Source of the DNA: an uncultured Lachnospiraceae bacterium
GTDB taxonomy: Bacteria; Bacillota; Clostridia; Lachnospirales; Lachnospiraceae
DNA length: 53,540 bases
Assembly: GCA_949051815.1 (NCBI GenBank)
Contig: CARQVR010000018.1
Location: 1 to 53,540, forward strand
Reading direction: 5' to 3'
The translations under genes and the position numbers were made by a program. Below, piece after piece: positions 42,298-50,152 of the stretch. Every line of letters starts with the position of its first letter. The stretch's first letter is position 1. The notes under the pieces are model-generated. The model ran no database searches. It had not been told where the DNA came from and saw only the letters and a list, made by a program, of their open reading frames with translations.

Positions 42298-43806
42298 TTA
42301 CCTGTCATATCCCTGCACATACACAAAATTCTCGTTTTTCCGGTCCATGCGGTAATCCGGGTTTAACACCGCCTCCACGAAGTCCCCGCCGCCCGGCTCT
42401 ATCACCGTCGCCGGAATCCCAAGCGCACGCTCCACCTCCTGCACGGTGACGTCATCCAGAAAAACCTGCTCTCCACTCCGCAGCATATTGGAAGGAATGA
42501 AAAGGACATCGCCAAGGTTCTCCCCTCCCCGCTGCCGCTCCCCAAGCTGCGCGATCAGATCCTGTCCCGTGACCAGTCCCGCAACGGTGATCGTGTCCCC
42601 GAAGAAATCGTTTCGGACGGGAAAGACATGCATAGCAAGCCCCGGACACATGCTGCACAGCTCCCCGGCCGCCTCCCGGATCACGGAAAAAGCCAGCTTT
42701 CCCGTGGCGACGGTGATCGTCCGCTTTAAGGCTGTCAGGCTGTCCTGTATCTCCTGATCATTCCAGCCATCCTGACTATTCTGACCGCCCTGTGTCTCCT
42801 GATCGTTCCGGCCATCCTGACTATTCTGACCGCCCCGTGTCTCTTGACTATTCCGGTCACTCACGACTCTTCCCATCGCTTCCCGAAATTCTTCCCGAAA
42901 AAGCCGCATCATACCCACGCCGTTTTCCAACTGGATATATCCGTCGTAGCGCTCCTCCTCCGGAAAATCCCGCTCCGCCAGCATATAAAGCTCGTCGCTG
43001 GCATGAATAAAATGCAGACCGTATTGGTCAAAACAGATCTTCTGGTATGCCTCTATCATGTCAATGATCTGTCCGGCCTCCTCCCTCGTAAACAGAGTCA
43101 ACGGATAGAGACCTTCCCTGAATTTCGTGATTCCCGCGGGCACCACGGATACGCTCCGCATAAAGGGCAGATATTTCATCAGATCCGTAATGCTGCGCCG
43201 CAGTTCTTCCCCGTCGTTCACGCCCTTACAGCACACAATCTGCCCGTTCATCTCCACATGCCCCTCATAAAAACGGTCGAGAAAACGAAGCTTCTCCCCC
43301 GCAAAGCGGTTGTGAAGCATCTTGCATCTTAGTTCCGGGTTTGTGGTCTGCACCGAAATGTTAATCGGGGCAAGCTGCATCTGAATGATGCGCTCCACGT
43401 CCTTTTCAGACATGTTGGTCAGGGTAATATAATTGCCCTGCAGGAAGGAAAGTCTTGCATCGTCATCCTTGAAATAAAGCGTTTCCCGCATACCGGGCGG
43501 CATCTGGTCGATAAAGCAGAAGATGCACTTATTGCTGCAGGAACGGTAGTCGCTCATCAGACCGCTTTCAAACTCCACGCCCAGATCCTCGTCATAATCC
43601 TTGTCGATTTCTAAAAGCCACTCCTCGCCGCCGGCCTTTCTCACAAGAATCTCCACATACTCGTCCTTCATCAGATACCGGTAATCGAACACATCCTCTA
43701 TTTCACTGTCATTCACAGAAAGAAGGACGTCGCCCGGCTCAATTCCCATCTCCTGCGCGATGGAACCGGGCATAACCTCCTTCACCACATGCTCTGTCCT
43801 GTTCAA
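42298..43806 (-). CDS. DUF512 protein with PDZ and radical-SAM-like domains
   Basis: A 502-residue protein. It begins with a PDZ domain (VVKEVMPGSIAQEMGIEPGD, VLLSVNDSEIEDVFDYRYL), followed by a radical-SAM-like region with a Cys-x3-Cys-x2-Cys cluster site (CSNKCIFCF) and the DUF512 C-terminal domain (LAFSVIREAAGELCSMCPGL, DTITVAGLVTGQDLI, DDVTVQEVERAL). Conserved in Clostridia; the reaction is not known. The TTG at 43806 was chosen because GAGAGAGGTG lies before it and the protein then begins just before the PDZ domain; the open frame runs 31 codons further. A tandem repeat lies in the linker (see 42753). Confidence 0.88.
   Translation of the reverse strand: MNRTEHVVKEVMPGSIAQEMGIEPGDVLLSVNDSEIEDVFDYRYLMKDEYVEILVRKAGGEEWLLEIDKDYDEDLGVEFESGLMSDYRSCSNKCIFCFIDQMPPGMRETLYFKDDDARLSFLQGNYITLTNMSEKDVERIIQMQLAPINISVQTTNPELRCKMLHNRFAGEKLRFLDRFYEGHVEMNGQIVCCKGVNDGEELRRSITDLMKYLPFMRSVSVVPAGITKFREGLYPLTLFTREEAGQIIDMIEAYQKICFDQYGLHFIHASDELYMLAERDFPEEERYDGYIQLENGVGMMRLFREEFREAMGRVVSDRNSQETRGGQNSQDGRNDQETQGGQNSQDGWNDQEIQDSLTALKRTITVATGKLAFSVIREAAGELCSMCPGLAMHVFPVRNDFFGDTITVAGLVTGQDLIAQLGERQRGGENLGDVLFIPSNMLRSGEQVFLDDVTVQEVERALGIPATVIEPGGGDFVEAVLNPDYRMDRKNENFVYVQGYDR
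42753..42850. repeat. 45-bp tandem repeat inside the DUF512 gene
   Basis: Two nearly identical 45-base units (42753-42797, 42798-42842) and part of a third encode a 15-residue Gln/Asn/Gly/Asp-rich repeat (NDQETQGGQNSQDG type). They lie in a linker between the radical-SAM-like region and the DUF512 domain and keep frame. Confidence 0.85.
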
Positions 43807-43966
43807 ATCTACACCTCTCTCACCGTTTCCGGGATCATCTGTCCGCAGTATCCGCATTGTACTTTCATGATTTTTCTTCCCGTTCTCTCGTTTTTTCAAT
43901 TATACAGGAACTTCACGAAAAATTGCAATGCCATAAACAGCCATTTTCCCGCGCGGCGCATTCGGT

Positions 43967-44164
43967 TTACATAACTTTTTGTGTATCCGAATCCTCCATA
44001 ATCGAGTAGGTCATCATTTCATACAAAAGTTTTGACCCCTCCCTGATCTCCGGCGGCAAAAGCGCGCGTGCCACCAGTTTATACCCGTCCTCCGGCGCGT
44101 CGATCCGCTCCAGATTCGCATAATCTCCGTCTATGCTTACCACCCGGTATTGAAATGTGTTCAT
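43967..44164 (-). CDS. Small conserved-looking hypothetical protein
   Basis: A 65-residue soluble protein (MNTFQYRVVSIDGDYANLERIDAP..., then ARALLPPEIREGSKLLYEMMTYSIME) with an alternating pattern suggesting a small beta barrel. Composition fits the neighbours. I do not recognise a named family. It lies 65 bases downstream of bioB in the same direction and could be the last gene of the biotin operon by position, with no functional evidence. AAGGAGCGG lies before the ATG. Confidence 0.6.
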   Translation of the reverse strand: MNTFQYRVVSIDGDYANLERIDAPEDGYKLVARALLPPEIREGSKLLYEMMTYSIMEDSDTQKVM

Positions 44165-44229
44165 ACTTACTGTCCGCTCCTTCCCGTTTTCCGTTCGCTT
44201 TCAGGGACTTTCACGGCCCTTTTGCCGGC

Positions 44230-45198
44230 TCATCCCTTTACCACAGTATACCCCATCCGCGCAAGAAGCGCCATATCCGTTTCCACGGTAATGCCCGCCG
44301 TCGTCAGCATGTCGCCGCTGATAGCCGCATTCGCGCCGCCCGCAAAGCATTTCTCCCCCTTATCGCCAAGAAGGCCTCTGCCGCCTGCCAGCCGGATCGA
44401 CGCATCCGGAATGATAAAACGGAAAACAGCCACGATCCGGCGCACCTCATCGTTTGTCAGCGCCGGATTATTTTCGTAGGGCGTGCCGGGAATCGGGTTT
44501 AACACATTCACGGGAACGGACTTTACGCCAAGCGCTCTTGCCGTCAGCACCATATCGATCCGGTCCTCCATGGTTTCCCCAAGCCCCATAATACCGCCGC
44601 TGCAAACCTCCAGACCCGCCCGCTTCGCCGCCAGCAGCGTCTCTATCTTATCCGCGTAAGTGTGGGTCGTGCAGACCTGTGAAAAATACCGCTCGGAAGA
44701 CTCCAGATTACAGTGGACGCGTGACGCCCCGGCTTCCCTGATCTTCACAAAATCCGCCTCCCCAAGCAGACCGAAGGAGACGCAGACTTCTATACCGGCT
44801 TCCTGCCGCACCGCGCGGATGCTCTCGCAAACCTGCCCGACCTCCGCCTCCGAAAGCCGCCTGCCGCTTGTGACGATGGAATAGCGCAGCACGCCCTGCG
44901 CCGCATTGTGTTTCGCCTGTTCCACGATTTTCTCCGTGGAAAGCAGCGGATAGGACTCCCCGCAGGCCGTGGTATAATGGGCGCTCTGGGCGCAGTATTT
45001 GCAGTCCTCCGAACACTTCCCGCATTTTCCGTTTATGATCGTGCACAGATCGAAACGGTCTTTGCAAAAATACCGTCTGATCTCGTCCGCCGCCTGACAA
45101 AGCGGCTCCAAAGGCATATCCGTCAAGGGCATAATCTCCTCTTTTGTAAGAAGCGCGCCCTGATATAATTTTTCCTGTAATTCTTTGATCTTGTCCAT
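44230..45198 (-). CDS. bioB: Biotin synthase
   Basis: A 322-residue radical SAM enzyme that inserts sulfur into dethiobiotin to make biotin. The SAM-binding iron-sulfur cluster motif is CSEDCKYCAQS (Cys62, Cys66, Cys69), followed by family signatures YSIVTSGRRLSE, VHCNLESSERYF, EVCSGGIMGLGETMEDR and VPVNVLNPIPGTPYEN. Length is normal. It is the last named gene of the bioY-bioD-bioA-bioB operon, 27 bases after bioA. Confidence 0.96.
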   Translation of the reverse strand: MDKIKELQEKLYQGALLTKEEIMPLTDMPLEPLCQAADEIRRYFCKDRFDLCTIINGKCGKCSEDCKYCAQSAHYTTACGESYPLLSTEKIVEQAKHNAAQGVLRYSIVTSGRRLSEAEVGQVCESIRAVRQEAGIEVCVSFGLLGEADFVKIREAGASRVHCNLESSERYFSQVCTTHTYADKIETLLAAKRAGLEVCSGGIMGLGETMEDRIDMVLTARALGVKSVPVNVLNPIPGTPYENNPALTNDEVRRIVAVFRFIIPDASIRLAGGRGLLGDKGEKCFAGGANAAISGDMLTTAGITVETDMALLARMGYTVVKG

Positions 45199-45225
45199 CT
45201 GTATGTACCCCTTTTTTCTTCAAAA

Positions 45226-46422
45226 TTAACGTGTCTGCGAGAACCACTCCTTCATCACGGAAAGTACCTTCACAAGCTCCTCCTCCGCAATCACATAGGG
45301 CGGCATCGTGTAGAGATATCGGAGGAACGGTCTGGCAAACACGCCCCGTTTCGCCGCAAACTCTTGATACCCCGTAAGAGACGCCCCGTCAAATACTTCC
45401 AGACAGGCGCAGCCGCCCATAATGCGCACCTCTCTCACCTGCGGATCGGAAAAGTCCGCAAGCTCCCGCCGCATAATCTCCGTGATCCGGCGAATCTTCG
45501 CCATATAGTCCTGTCCCTCAAACAGTTCAATCGAGGCGAGCGCTGCGCTGCATGCAAGCGCATTCCCCATAAAAGTCGGCCCGTGCATAAGTGCAAGCGA
45601 CGGGTCGTCCCCGTAAAATCCCTGATAAACTTTTTCTCCCGCCACCGTCACCGCATGACCGATGTAACCGCCCGTCAGAGCCTTGCCGAGCACCAGTATA
45701 TCCGGCAGCACCTCGTCCGCCACAAACCGGTATCCCGTCCGCCCAAAACCTGTGGCCACCTCGTCAAAAATAAGCAGTACATCGTATTGGTCGCAGAGCT
45801 GCCTTGCCCGGCGCAAAAAGTCCAGACCGTACATCCGCATACCGCCCGCTCCCTGCAAAAGCGGCTCCACGATAAAACAATTCAGCTCCTTATGATGCCT
45901 CTCAAAAGCCTCCTCCAGCGCCGGTATTTCCGCCGGAATATGGAGAACGCCCTGCTTGTTCTCAAAAGCGAAATGATAATCCTCGTCATCCCCGACTTCC
46001 ATGGTCTTAAAGGTATCGCCGTGATAAGAGTGGGTGAGCGAAAGCACCGTCTTGCGGCTGTCTTTCCTGTTCACGTTAAACTGGAGCGCCATCTTGAGCG
46101 CCACCTCCACCGCCACCGAACCGGAATCCGAAAAAAAGCAGTAGTCCAGATCACCTGGCAGCCACGACGCCAGCTTATCCGACAGCTTCCGCACCGCAGG
46201 GTGGGTCAGCCCTCCCAGCATCACATGGGAAAAAACATCCGCCTGATCCTTGACTGCTTTGGTCAGCACCGGATTCTTGTAACCGTGAATCACACTCCAC
46301 CAGGAGGAGATGGAGTCGATCATTTTTTCGCCCTCTCCTGTATAGAGATACACGCCCTGCGCATCTACGATCTCGTAGGGGGGCTTCATCGTTTTCATCT
46401 GTTCGTAAGGGTACCAGATCAT
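45226..46422 (-). CDS. bioA: Adenosylmethionine-8-amino-7-oxononanoate aminotransferase
   Basis: A 398-residue PLP enzyme converting 7-keto-8-aminopelargonate to 7,8-diaminopelargonate with SAM as amino donor. Signatures: MIDSISSWWSVIHGYKNP at the N-terminus, SDSGSVAVEVALKMALQF, HSYHGDTFKTMEVGD, LLIFDEVATGFGRTG and the PLP lysine Lys247 in LGKALTGGYI. It is somewhat shorter than typical BioA (about 430) but no motif is missing. A 105-base gap after bioD contains two ATTATGTAAAC words. bioF, the preceding step, is absent from the operon. Confidence 0.93.
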   Translation of the reverse strand: MIWYPYEQMKTMKPPYEIVDAQGVYLYTGEGEKMIDSISSWWSVIHGYKNPVLTKAVKDQADVFSHVMLGGLTHPAVRKLSDKLASWLPGDLDYCFFSDSGSVAVEVALKMALQFNVNRKDSRKTVLSLTHSYHGDTFKTMEVGDDEDYHFAFENKQGVLHIPAEIPALEEAFERHHKELNCFIVEPLLQGAGGMRMYGLDFLRRARQLCDQYDVLLIFDEVATGFGRTGYRFVADEVLPDILVLGKALTGGYIGHAVTVAGEKVYQGFYGDDPSLALMHGPTFMGNALACSAALASIELFEGQDYMAKIRRITEIMRRELADFSDPQVREVRIMGGCACLEVFDGASLTGYQEFAAKRGVFARPFLRYLYTMPPYVIAEEELVKVLSVMKEWFSQTR

Positions 46423-46527
46423 GGCAAAATCCTCTTTTCTTCCTGTTCTATTTCACATTATGTAAACTTTTTTCAATTATTGACCGCACCGGACACATTG
46501 GACAACTATTATGTAAACCTTTCTCAA

Positions 46528-47211
46528 TCAACAATACAACGCCCGCAGCGCCTCCGCCTCCATAGCAAGCGCCCGGTCACCCTCCTGCACGCAGGCAAGC
46601 GTTTTAAGCCCTGTCAGCTCCCCGCACATGCGGATATTGTCCTCCTCCATCACATTGCCTTTATGAAAGCGGTTAAAGATCATTCCCACAATGGGAATCT
46701 TTCTGGCACGCATATATTCTGCGGTCAGCACCACACTGTTAATCGTGCCAAGCCCCGCGTCAGCGACCAGCAGGCAGGACAGGCCAAGGTCTTGTATCAC
46801 ATCCTCCAGCATAATCCGCTCCCCGTCATAGCGGATGGGACAGAGAATACCGCCGCTGCCCTCCACGGTCACATAGTCATACTTTTCGCTGACTTTCCGA
46901 AAGCCGTCCCGCACCACGGAAAGCTCCACCGGTCCGCCCTCGATACGGGCCGCCAGATGGGGTGAATAGGCATTTTCATATATGTAGGGGCACATCTCCT
47001 CCAAAGGCTGTGCAATCCCGGAAACTTCCTTTACAGACAGGGCATCCCCAGGGATCAGCGTCCCGTCCGCCCTTCTTTCGTTGCCGCTCATAGCCGCCTT
47101 GTAGTAGGCGGCGTTTGCCCCGCTCTCCCTGAGTTTCTTAATGACCAGACTGGTCACATAAGTTTTCCCCACATCCGTCCCCGTGCCGGTAATAAAGAGA
47201 TTTTTGCTCAT
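46528..47211 (-). CDS. bioD: Dethiobiotin synthetase
   Basis: A 227-residue ATP-dependent carboxylase making dethiobiotin from 7,8-diaminopelargonate. The P-loop is GTGTDVGKT (residues 9-17), with YYKAAMSGNE, SPHLAARIE and VEGSGGILCPI as further family motifs. Its ATG overlaps the stop codon of bioY (ATGA) behind GGGAAG. It is the second gene of the BirA-controlled operon. Confidence 0.95.
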   Translation of the reverse strand: MSKNLFITGTGTDVGKTYVTSLVIKKLRESGANAAYYKAAMSGNERRADGTLIPGDALSVKEVSGIAQPLEEMCPYIYENAYSPHLAARIEGGPVELSVVRDGFRKVSEKYDYVTVEGSGGILCPIRYDGERIMLEDVIQDLGLSCLLVADAGLGTINSVVLTAEYMRARKIPIVGMIFNRFHKGNVMEEDNIRMCGELTGLKTLACVQEGDRALAMEAEALRALYC

Positions 47212-47840
47212 TTCCGTCTTCCCTCTTCCATCATTTTCTGAAATACAGGTTTGACTCTTACAGTCAAAATTGCCGCCAGTATGCACAGGCAGATATCGCC
47301 CGGAACAGCCAGCACGAAACAGTAAAGAAACAGCGGTCCAACTGCGATGGGCGTGTCAATCACATAATTGCAGATTACATAATAATATACCATTCCGGCC
47401 GCGTAGACAATAAAAAGTCCCAGAAAATTCACGGCCATGACCCATCCGGTCGTCAGCCGTCCTCTGCGCTCCACCATCCTGCCTGTCACCCAGGCAGCCA
47501 GCATAAAGCCGAGAAGATAGCCGAAGCTTGGCTTTAATATGTACCAGAATCCCCCGCCCTCCGCGAAGATGGGCAGTCCCACCAGTCCCAGCAGAATATA
47601 GACGCCGACGCTCATCGCGCCAAGTCTGCCGCCAAGCAAAAGGCCCGCCAGCATGGTAAACAGAAATTGCAGGGTAAAGGGCACCACAGGCACGGGAACC
47701 TTGATAAAGGCACCCACCGCAATCAGCGTGGTAAACACCCCGCAAAGCACCATTTCCAATGTGCCGATCCTTCTCCCCGTAACGCCTGCCTTCGCATTTT
47801 CTGTGTTGATACCGGATTCGTATGATTTTTGTTTTTCCAT
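47208..47840 (-). CDS. bioY: Biotin transporter BioY
   Basis: A 210-residue membrane protein with about six membrane segments, the substrate-binding (S) component of an ECF-type biotin transporter. Family motifs include PVPVVPFTLQFLFTMLAGLL, GVYILLGLVGLPIFAEGGG and PSFGYLLGFMLAAWVTG. No ATPase or EcfT gene is adjacent, so it would use shared subunits or act alone. GGGAGG precedes the ATG. It is the first gene of the biotin operon, so uptake and synthesis are repressed together. Confidence 0.95.
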   Translation of the reverse strand: MEKQKSYESGINTENAKAGVTGRRIGTLEMVLCGVFTTLIAVGAFIKVPVPVVPFTLQFLFTMLAGLLLGGRLGAMSVGVYILLGLVGLPIFAEGGGFWYILKPSFGYLLGFMLAAWVTGRMVERRGRLTTGWVMAVNFLGLFIVYAAGMVYYYVICNYVIDTPIAVGPLFLYCFVLAVPGDICLCILAAILTVRVKPVFQKMMEEGRRK

Positions 47841-47891
47841 GTTTTCCTCCCGCTTCTTTCGTTTTCGCTTCTCTGGTTTTCATTTCTCCTC

Positions 47892-47921
47892 TTGTTAACC
47901 ATTTATGTAAAAAGTTAACAA
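47892..47921 (-). promoter_or_regulatory. BirA operator of the biotin operon
   Basis: A perfect inverted repeat TTGTTAAC (47892-47899), 14 bases, GTTAACAA (47914-47921). This matches the known Firmicute BirA operator (TTGTTAAC-N14-15-GTTAACAA) exactly. It lies just downstream of the -10 box, so BirA bound to biotinyl-AMP would block transcription start. Confidence 0.9.
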
Positions 47922-47925
47922 CATG

Positions 47926-47953
47926 AGTATAGCATAACGGAAGCAGATGTCAA
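47926..47953 (-). promoter_or_regulatory. Promoter of the biotin operon
   Basis: On the minus strand TTGACA (47953-47948), 16 bases, extended -10 TGCTATACT (TATACT at 47931-47926). The rest of the 310-base gap up to spoVAC is GC-rich with several small inverted repeats and no supported gene. Confidence 0.85.
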
Positions 47954-48151
47954 GCGCCTTGCCGCATTCCTTGTATTTCTCTTCCATGTAAGGTATGATA
48001 CCCCTTCGGTTACAGGACATATGCCGCTGACAGGCCCGTCACCGGATCCCGGTTCCGGAAACCGCTCTCTGTGCGGTAACCGGATGTCTCCGTCCGCGAA
48101 ATAACGGACTTTCTGCTGCACCGCTCCGCCGGGACCGGAACGGCCCTTTTC

Positions 48152-48661
48152 TCACACTATCCCCAATATCTTCCCGATCCAGTACACCACGCCAAGAGCC
48201 CAGCTCGTGAATATGCCGTACAGAATCACCGGCCCGGCGATGGTAAAGATTTTACACCCGATACCATACACCTGCCCCTCTTTCTGGTACTCGATGGCCG
48301 CCGACGCCACGGAGTTCGCGAAACCCGTGATCGGTACGAGCGCGCCCGCGCCGCCCCACTCCACACATTTATGATAAAGCCCGAAGCCTGTCAGCAGCAC
48401 GCTTGCCAGTACAAGAAGCATGGAGCACCACGAACCGGCCGTCTCTTTATCAAGTCCCATACTGTTCGTGGCATAGTTTAAAATGCACTGTCCGATCACG
48501 CATATAATGCCGCCCACAACAAAAGCCCTGGCCATGCGCAGGGGCATACTGTATTTCGGCGTCGCCTGCTCCACATGCTGCCTGTAAGCCTGCTCCTTCT
48601 CCTGCTGCGTCATCTTTTCCTCCGGTTTCTCTGTTTCCTGCTGTACCTGATTTTGTGCCAT
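48152..48661 (-). CDS. spoVAC: Stage V sporulation protein AC
   Basis: A 169-residue membrane protein with a hydrophilic Gln/Glu-rich N-terminus (about 45 residues) and four membrane segments; FVVGGIICVIGQCILNY, GAGALVPITGFANSVASAAIEYQKEG and GPVILYGIFTSWALGVVYW are characteristic of SpoVAC, which in Bacillus acts as a mechanosensitive pore in dipicolinic acid release. AGGAG lies ten bases before the ATG at 48661; the frame extends 12 codons upstream. Normally followed by spoVAD; here the next genes are the biotin operon. Confidence 0.93.
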   Translation of the reverse strand: MAQNQVQQETEKPEEKMTQQEKEQAYRQHVEQATPKYSMPLRMARAFVVGGIICVIGQCILNYATNSMGLDKETAGSWCSMLLVLASVLLTGFGLYHKCVEWGGAGALVPITGFANSVASAAIEYQKEGQVYGIGCKIFTIAGPVILYGIFTSWALGVVYWIGKILGIV

Positions 48662-48744
48662 AATCTGTCTTCTCCTTTTTCTTTTTCTGTTTTCCATTTC
48701 CCTGATCCGCCTTTGTATTTCACATTCTCACCAGACAGATGCCA

Positions 48745-49230
48745 TCACAAAAACACCCGCTGGGTAAAGTAAATCAGACTTCCCACCAGTTTCCCAAGCG
48801 CCACGGCCAGTATCGCAATCCCCAGTCCGTGGCGGAAACCGACCCTTCTGGCAAAAACAGGGATGGTATTTAACATCTCCGCGATGGCGAGAGCAAGACA
48901 CCCCACAAAGATGCCCGCAAACAGGCCGAACACAATCTGTATCAGTGTCCCCGCAAGATCCCACACGCCATCCGTGGCCGCCCCGAAGAGCGCATGGGAT
49001 CTCACAAAGCCGCCTATCTTTCCCCACTCTCCGAAAACGCTGAAAAAACTGCCCGTCAACGTGCCGAAGATCACCATTTCCTCCAGCGCAAACACCTTTT
49101 TCGCCACATGCATTTTCCCCGCAAACCGCGGAATCAGCCCGACCGAAATGAGCACCGTAAATACACCCGCCGACACGATCAGTCCGGCGCTTGCCCCGAT
49201 CACCGAAAGAAGAAGCTGTCTAAGAAACAT
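48745..49230 (-). CDS. spoVAB: Stage V sporulation protein AB
   Basis: A 161-residue membrane protein with four or five membrane segments matching SpoVAB (LLLSVIGASAGLIVSAGVFT, GLIPRFAGKMHVAKKVFALEE, LAGTLIQIVFGLFAGIFVGCL, AIAEMLNTIPVFARR). It overlaps the end of spoVAA by 11 bases, so both are translated together; spoVAC follows 84 bases later. The ATG at 49230 has GGGAAAG before it; the frame extends 11 codons upstream. Confidence 0.9.
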   Translation of the reverse strand: MFLRQLLLSVIGASAGLIVSAGVFTVLISVGLIPRFAGKMHVAKKVFALEEMVIFGTLTGSFFSVFGEWGKIGGFVRSHALFGAATDGVWDLAGTLIQIVFGLFAGIFVGCLALAIAEMLNTIPVFARRVGFRHGLGIAILAVALGKLVGSLIYFTQRVFL

Positions 49231-49855
49231 CAATGGTCTTTCCCTCCCTGTCCGCCGTCGCAATGAGCGCTTTGTTCACATCCTCCTCATAAATCCGCAT
49301 TTCCACTTCGATTGGCGTCGGGTCTTTGGTAATCCGCCTGCCGCCGATATGGTTGAAGAATACAATGATTCCCACCGCCAGCCCCAGGGAGTAGGACAAT
49401 TCCAGAATCCCGTACCCGTCTCCCCGATAGCCCATCACCATCTCATAGAGCCTGGAAAACACTTCGTTGATCCCGATATCGTTGTGAAAAGCCATAATCG
49501 TAAAGGCCGTTCCGAAAAAGCTGACCAGCGACACAAAGGCAAGCTTGCACCACTGGACAAACCCCTTATGCCTGTCCACACTGATCCACTCCACAAGCAC
49601 ATCCGCCTCACCCAGACTCTCCACGCTCACGCCGGGACATGCCTTCCCGATCTCCTCCACGACCTTGAGCACACTGATTACCTGCCTCTTGCTCTCCCCC
49701 TCCCGAAACGTCCACAGTTTCAGGGATTTTGCCTTCGCAAGCACATGCGGATCCTCGCAGGTCAGCGCCGCAATATCCTTGACGCACACCTCCGGCTTCT
49801 GTATCTCCACATTCTGTTCCGCTTTCAGATAAATGGTCACGCTATTAGTTGACAT
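49220..49855 (-). CDS. spoVAA: Stage V sporulation protein AA
   Basis: A 211-residue protein: a soluble N-terminal domain (about 90 residues, MSTNSVTIYLKAEQNVEIQKP... VLKVVEEI) and two membrane segments (WCKLAFVSLVSFFGTAFTIM and ELSYSLGLAVGIIVFFNHIG), ending in a hydrophilic tail. This is the SpoVAA layout. It heads the AA-AB-AC group. GGGAGAAG lies before the ATG. The leader contains two tight hairpins (49890-49932). A forespore sigma promoter could not be identified by eye. Confidence 0.92.
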   Translation of the reverse strand: MSTNSVTIYLKAEQNVEIQKPEVCVKDIAALTCEDPHVLAKAKSLKLWTFREGESKRQVISVLKVVEEIGKACPGVSVESLGEADVLVEWISVDRHKGFVQWCKLAFVSLVSFFGTAFTIMAFHNDIGINEVFSRLYEMVMGYRGDGYGILELSYSLGLAVGIIVFFNHIGGRRITKDPTPIEVEMRIYEEDVNKALIATADREGKTIDVS

Positions 49856-49889
49856 AACTTCTCCCGTTTTTCACCACTTTTTTTAGTGC

Positions 49890-49932
49890 AGAGAATGCGA
49901 AGCATTCTCTCAATGATCGCAACGCGATCATT
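49890..49932. repeat. Twin hairpins upstream of spoVAA
   Basis: Two perfect nine-base-pair stems with three-base loops stand side by side: AGAGAATGC-GAA-GCATTCTCT (49890-49910) and AATGATCGC-AAC-GCGATCATT (49912-49932). The first is the GAGAATGC hairpin type also seen at 6.19 and 21.87 kb and, with AAATGC, at 37.04 kb. Confidence 0.7.
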
Positions 49933-50084
49933 TGATAAAGGGTATTATAAGGAAATTTTTTTATTTTATACGTTGTGCTCTTATGGTACACTATTGTTAT
50001 CTTTGAGAAATTTTTTGTAAAATACTGCCTGCCATAGACATGCGCGAAACGCCTGCGCGTTTACAGCCATATATTGCAGACACT

Positions 50085-50114
50085 ATGATAAGCCACGTCA
50101 TGATAAGCCACGTC
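50085..50114. repeat. 15-bp tandem repeat upstream of DUF3842
   Basis: ATGATAAGCCACGTC occurs twice head to tail (50085-50099 and 50100-50114), 38 bases before the DUF3842 start codon. It may be a regulator site or a replication slip. Confidence 0.6.
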
Positions 50115-50152
50115 ATCGACTATATTGGTCAAAATAAAGGAGGAAACCCCAT

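Noticed and set aside
45364..46965. A 533-codon rightward open frame opposite bioA and bioD
   Set aside because: It is the antisense shadow of two well-supported genes with GC-rich third positions; its translation is His/Arg/Pro-rich and has no ribosome binding site or family motif. The same applies to the long leftward frame at 29632-30936 opposite the DegV kinase.
47841..47960. Riboswitch or T-box before bioY
   Set aside because: The leader is only about 75 bases and is fully explained by a promoter and a BirA operator.
47915..48121. 68-codon leftward frame between spoVAC and bioY
   Set aside because: No ribosome binding site, unusual composition, and it runs through the biotin promoter.
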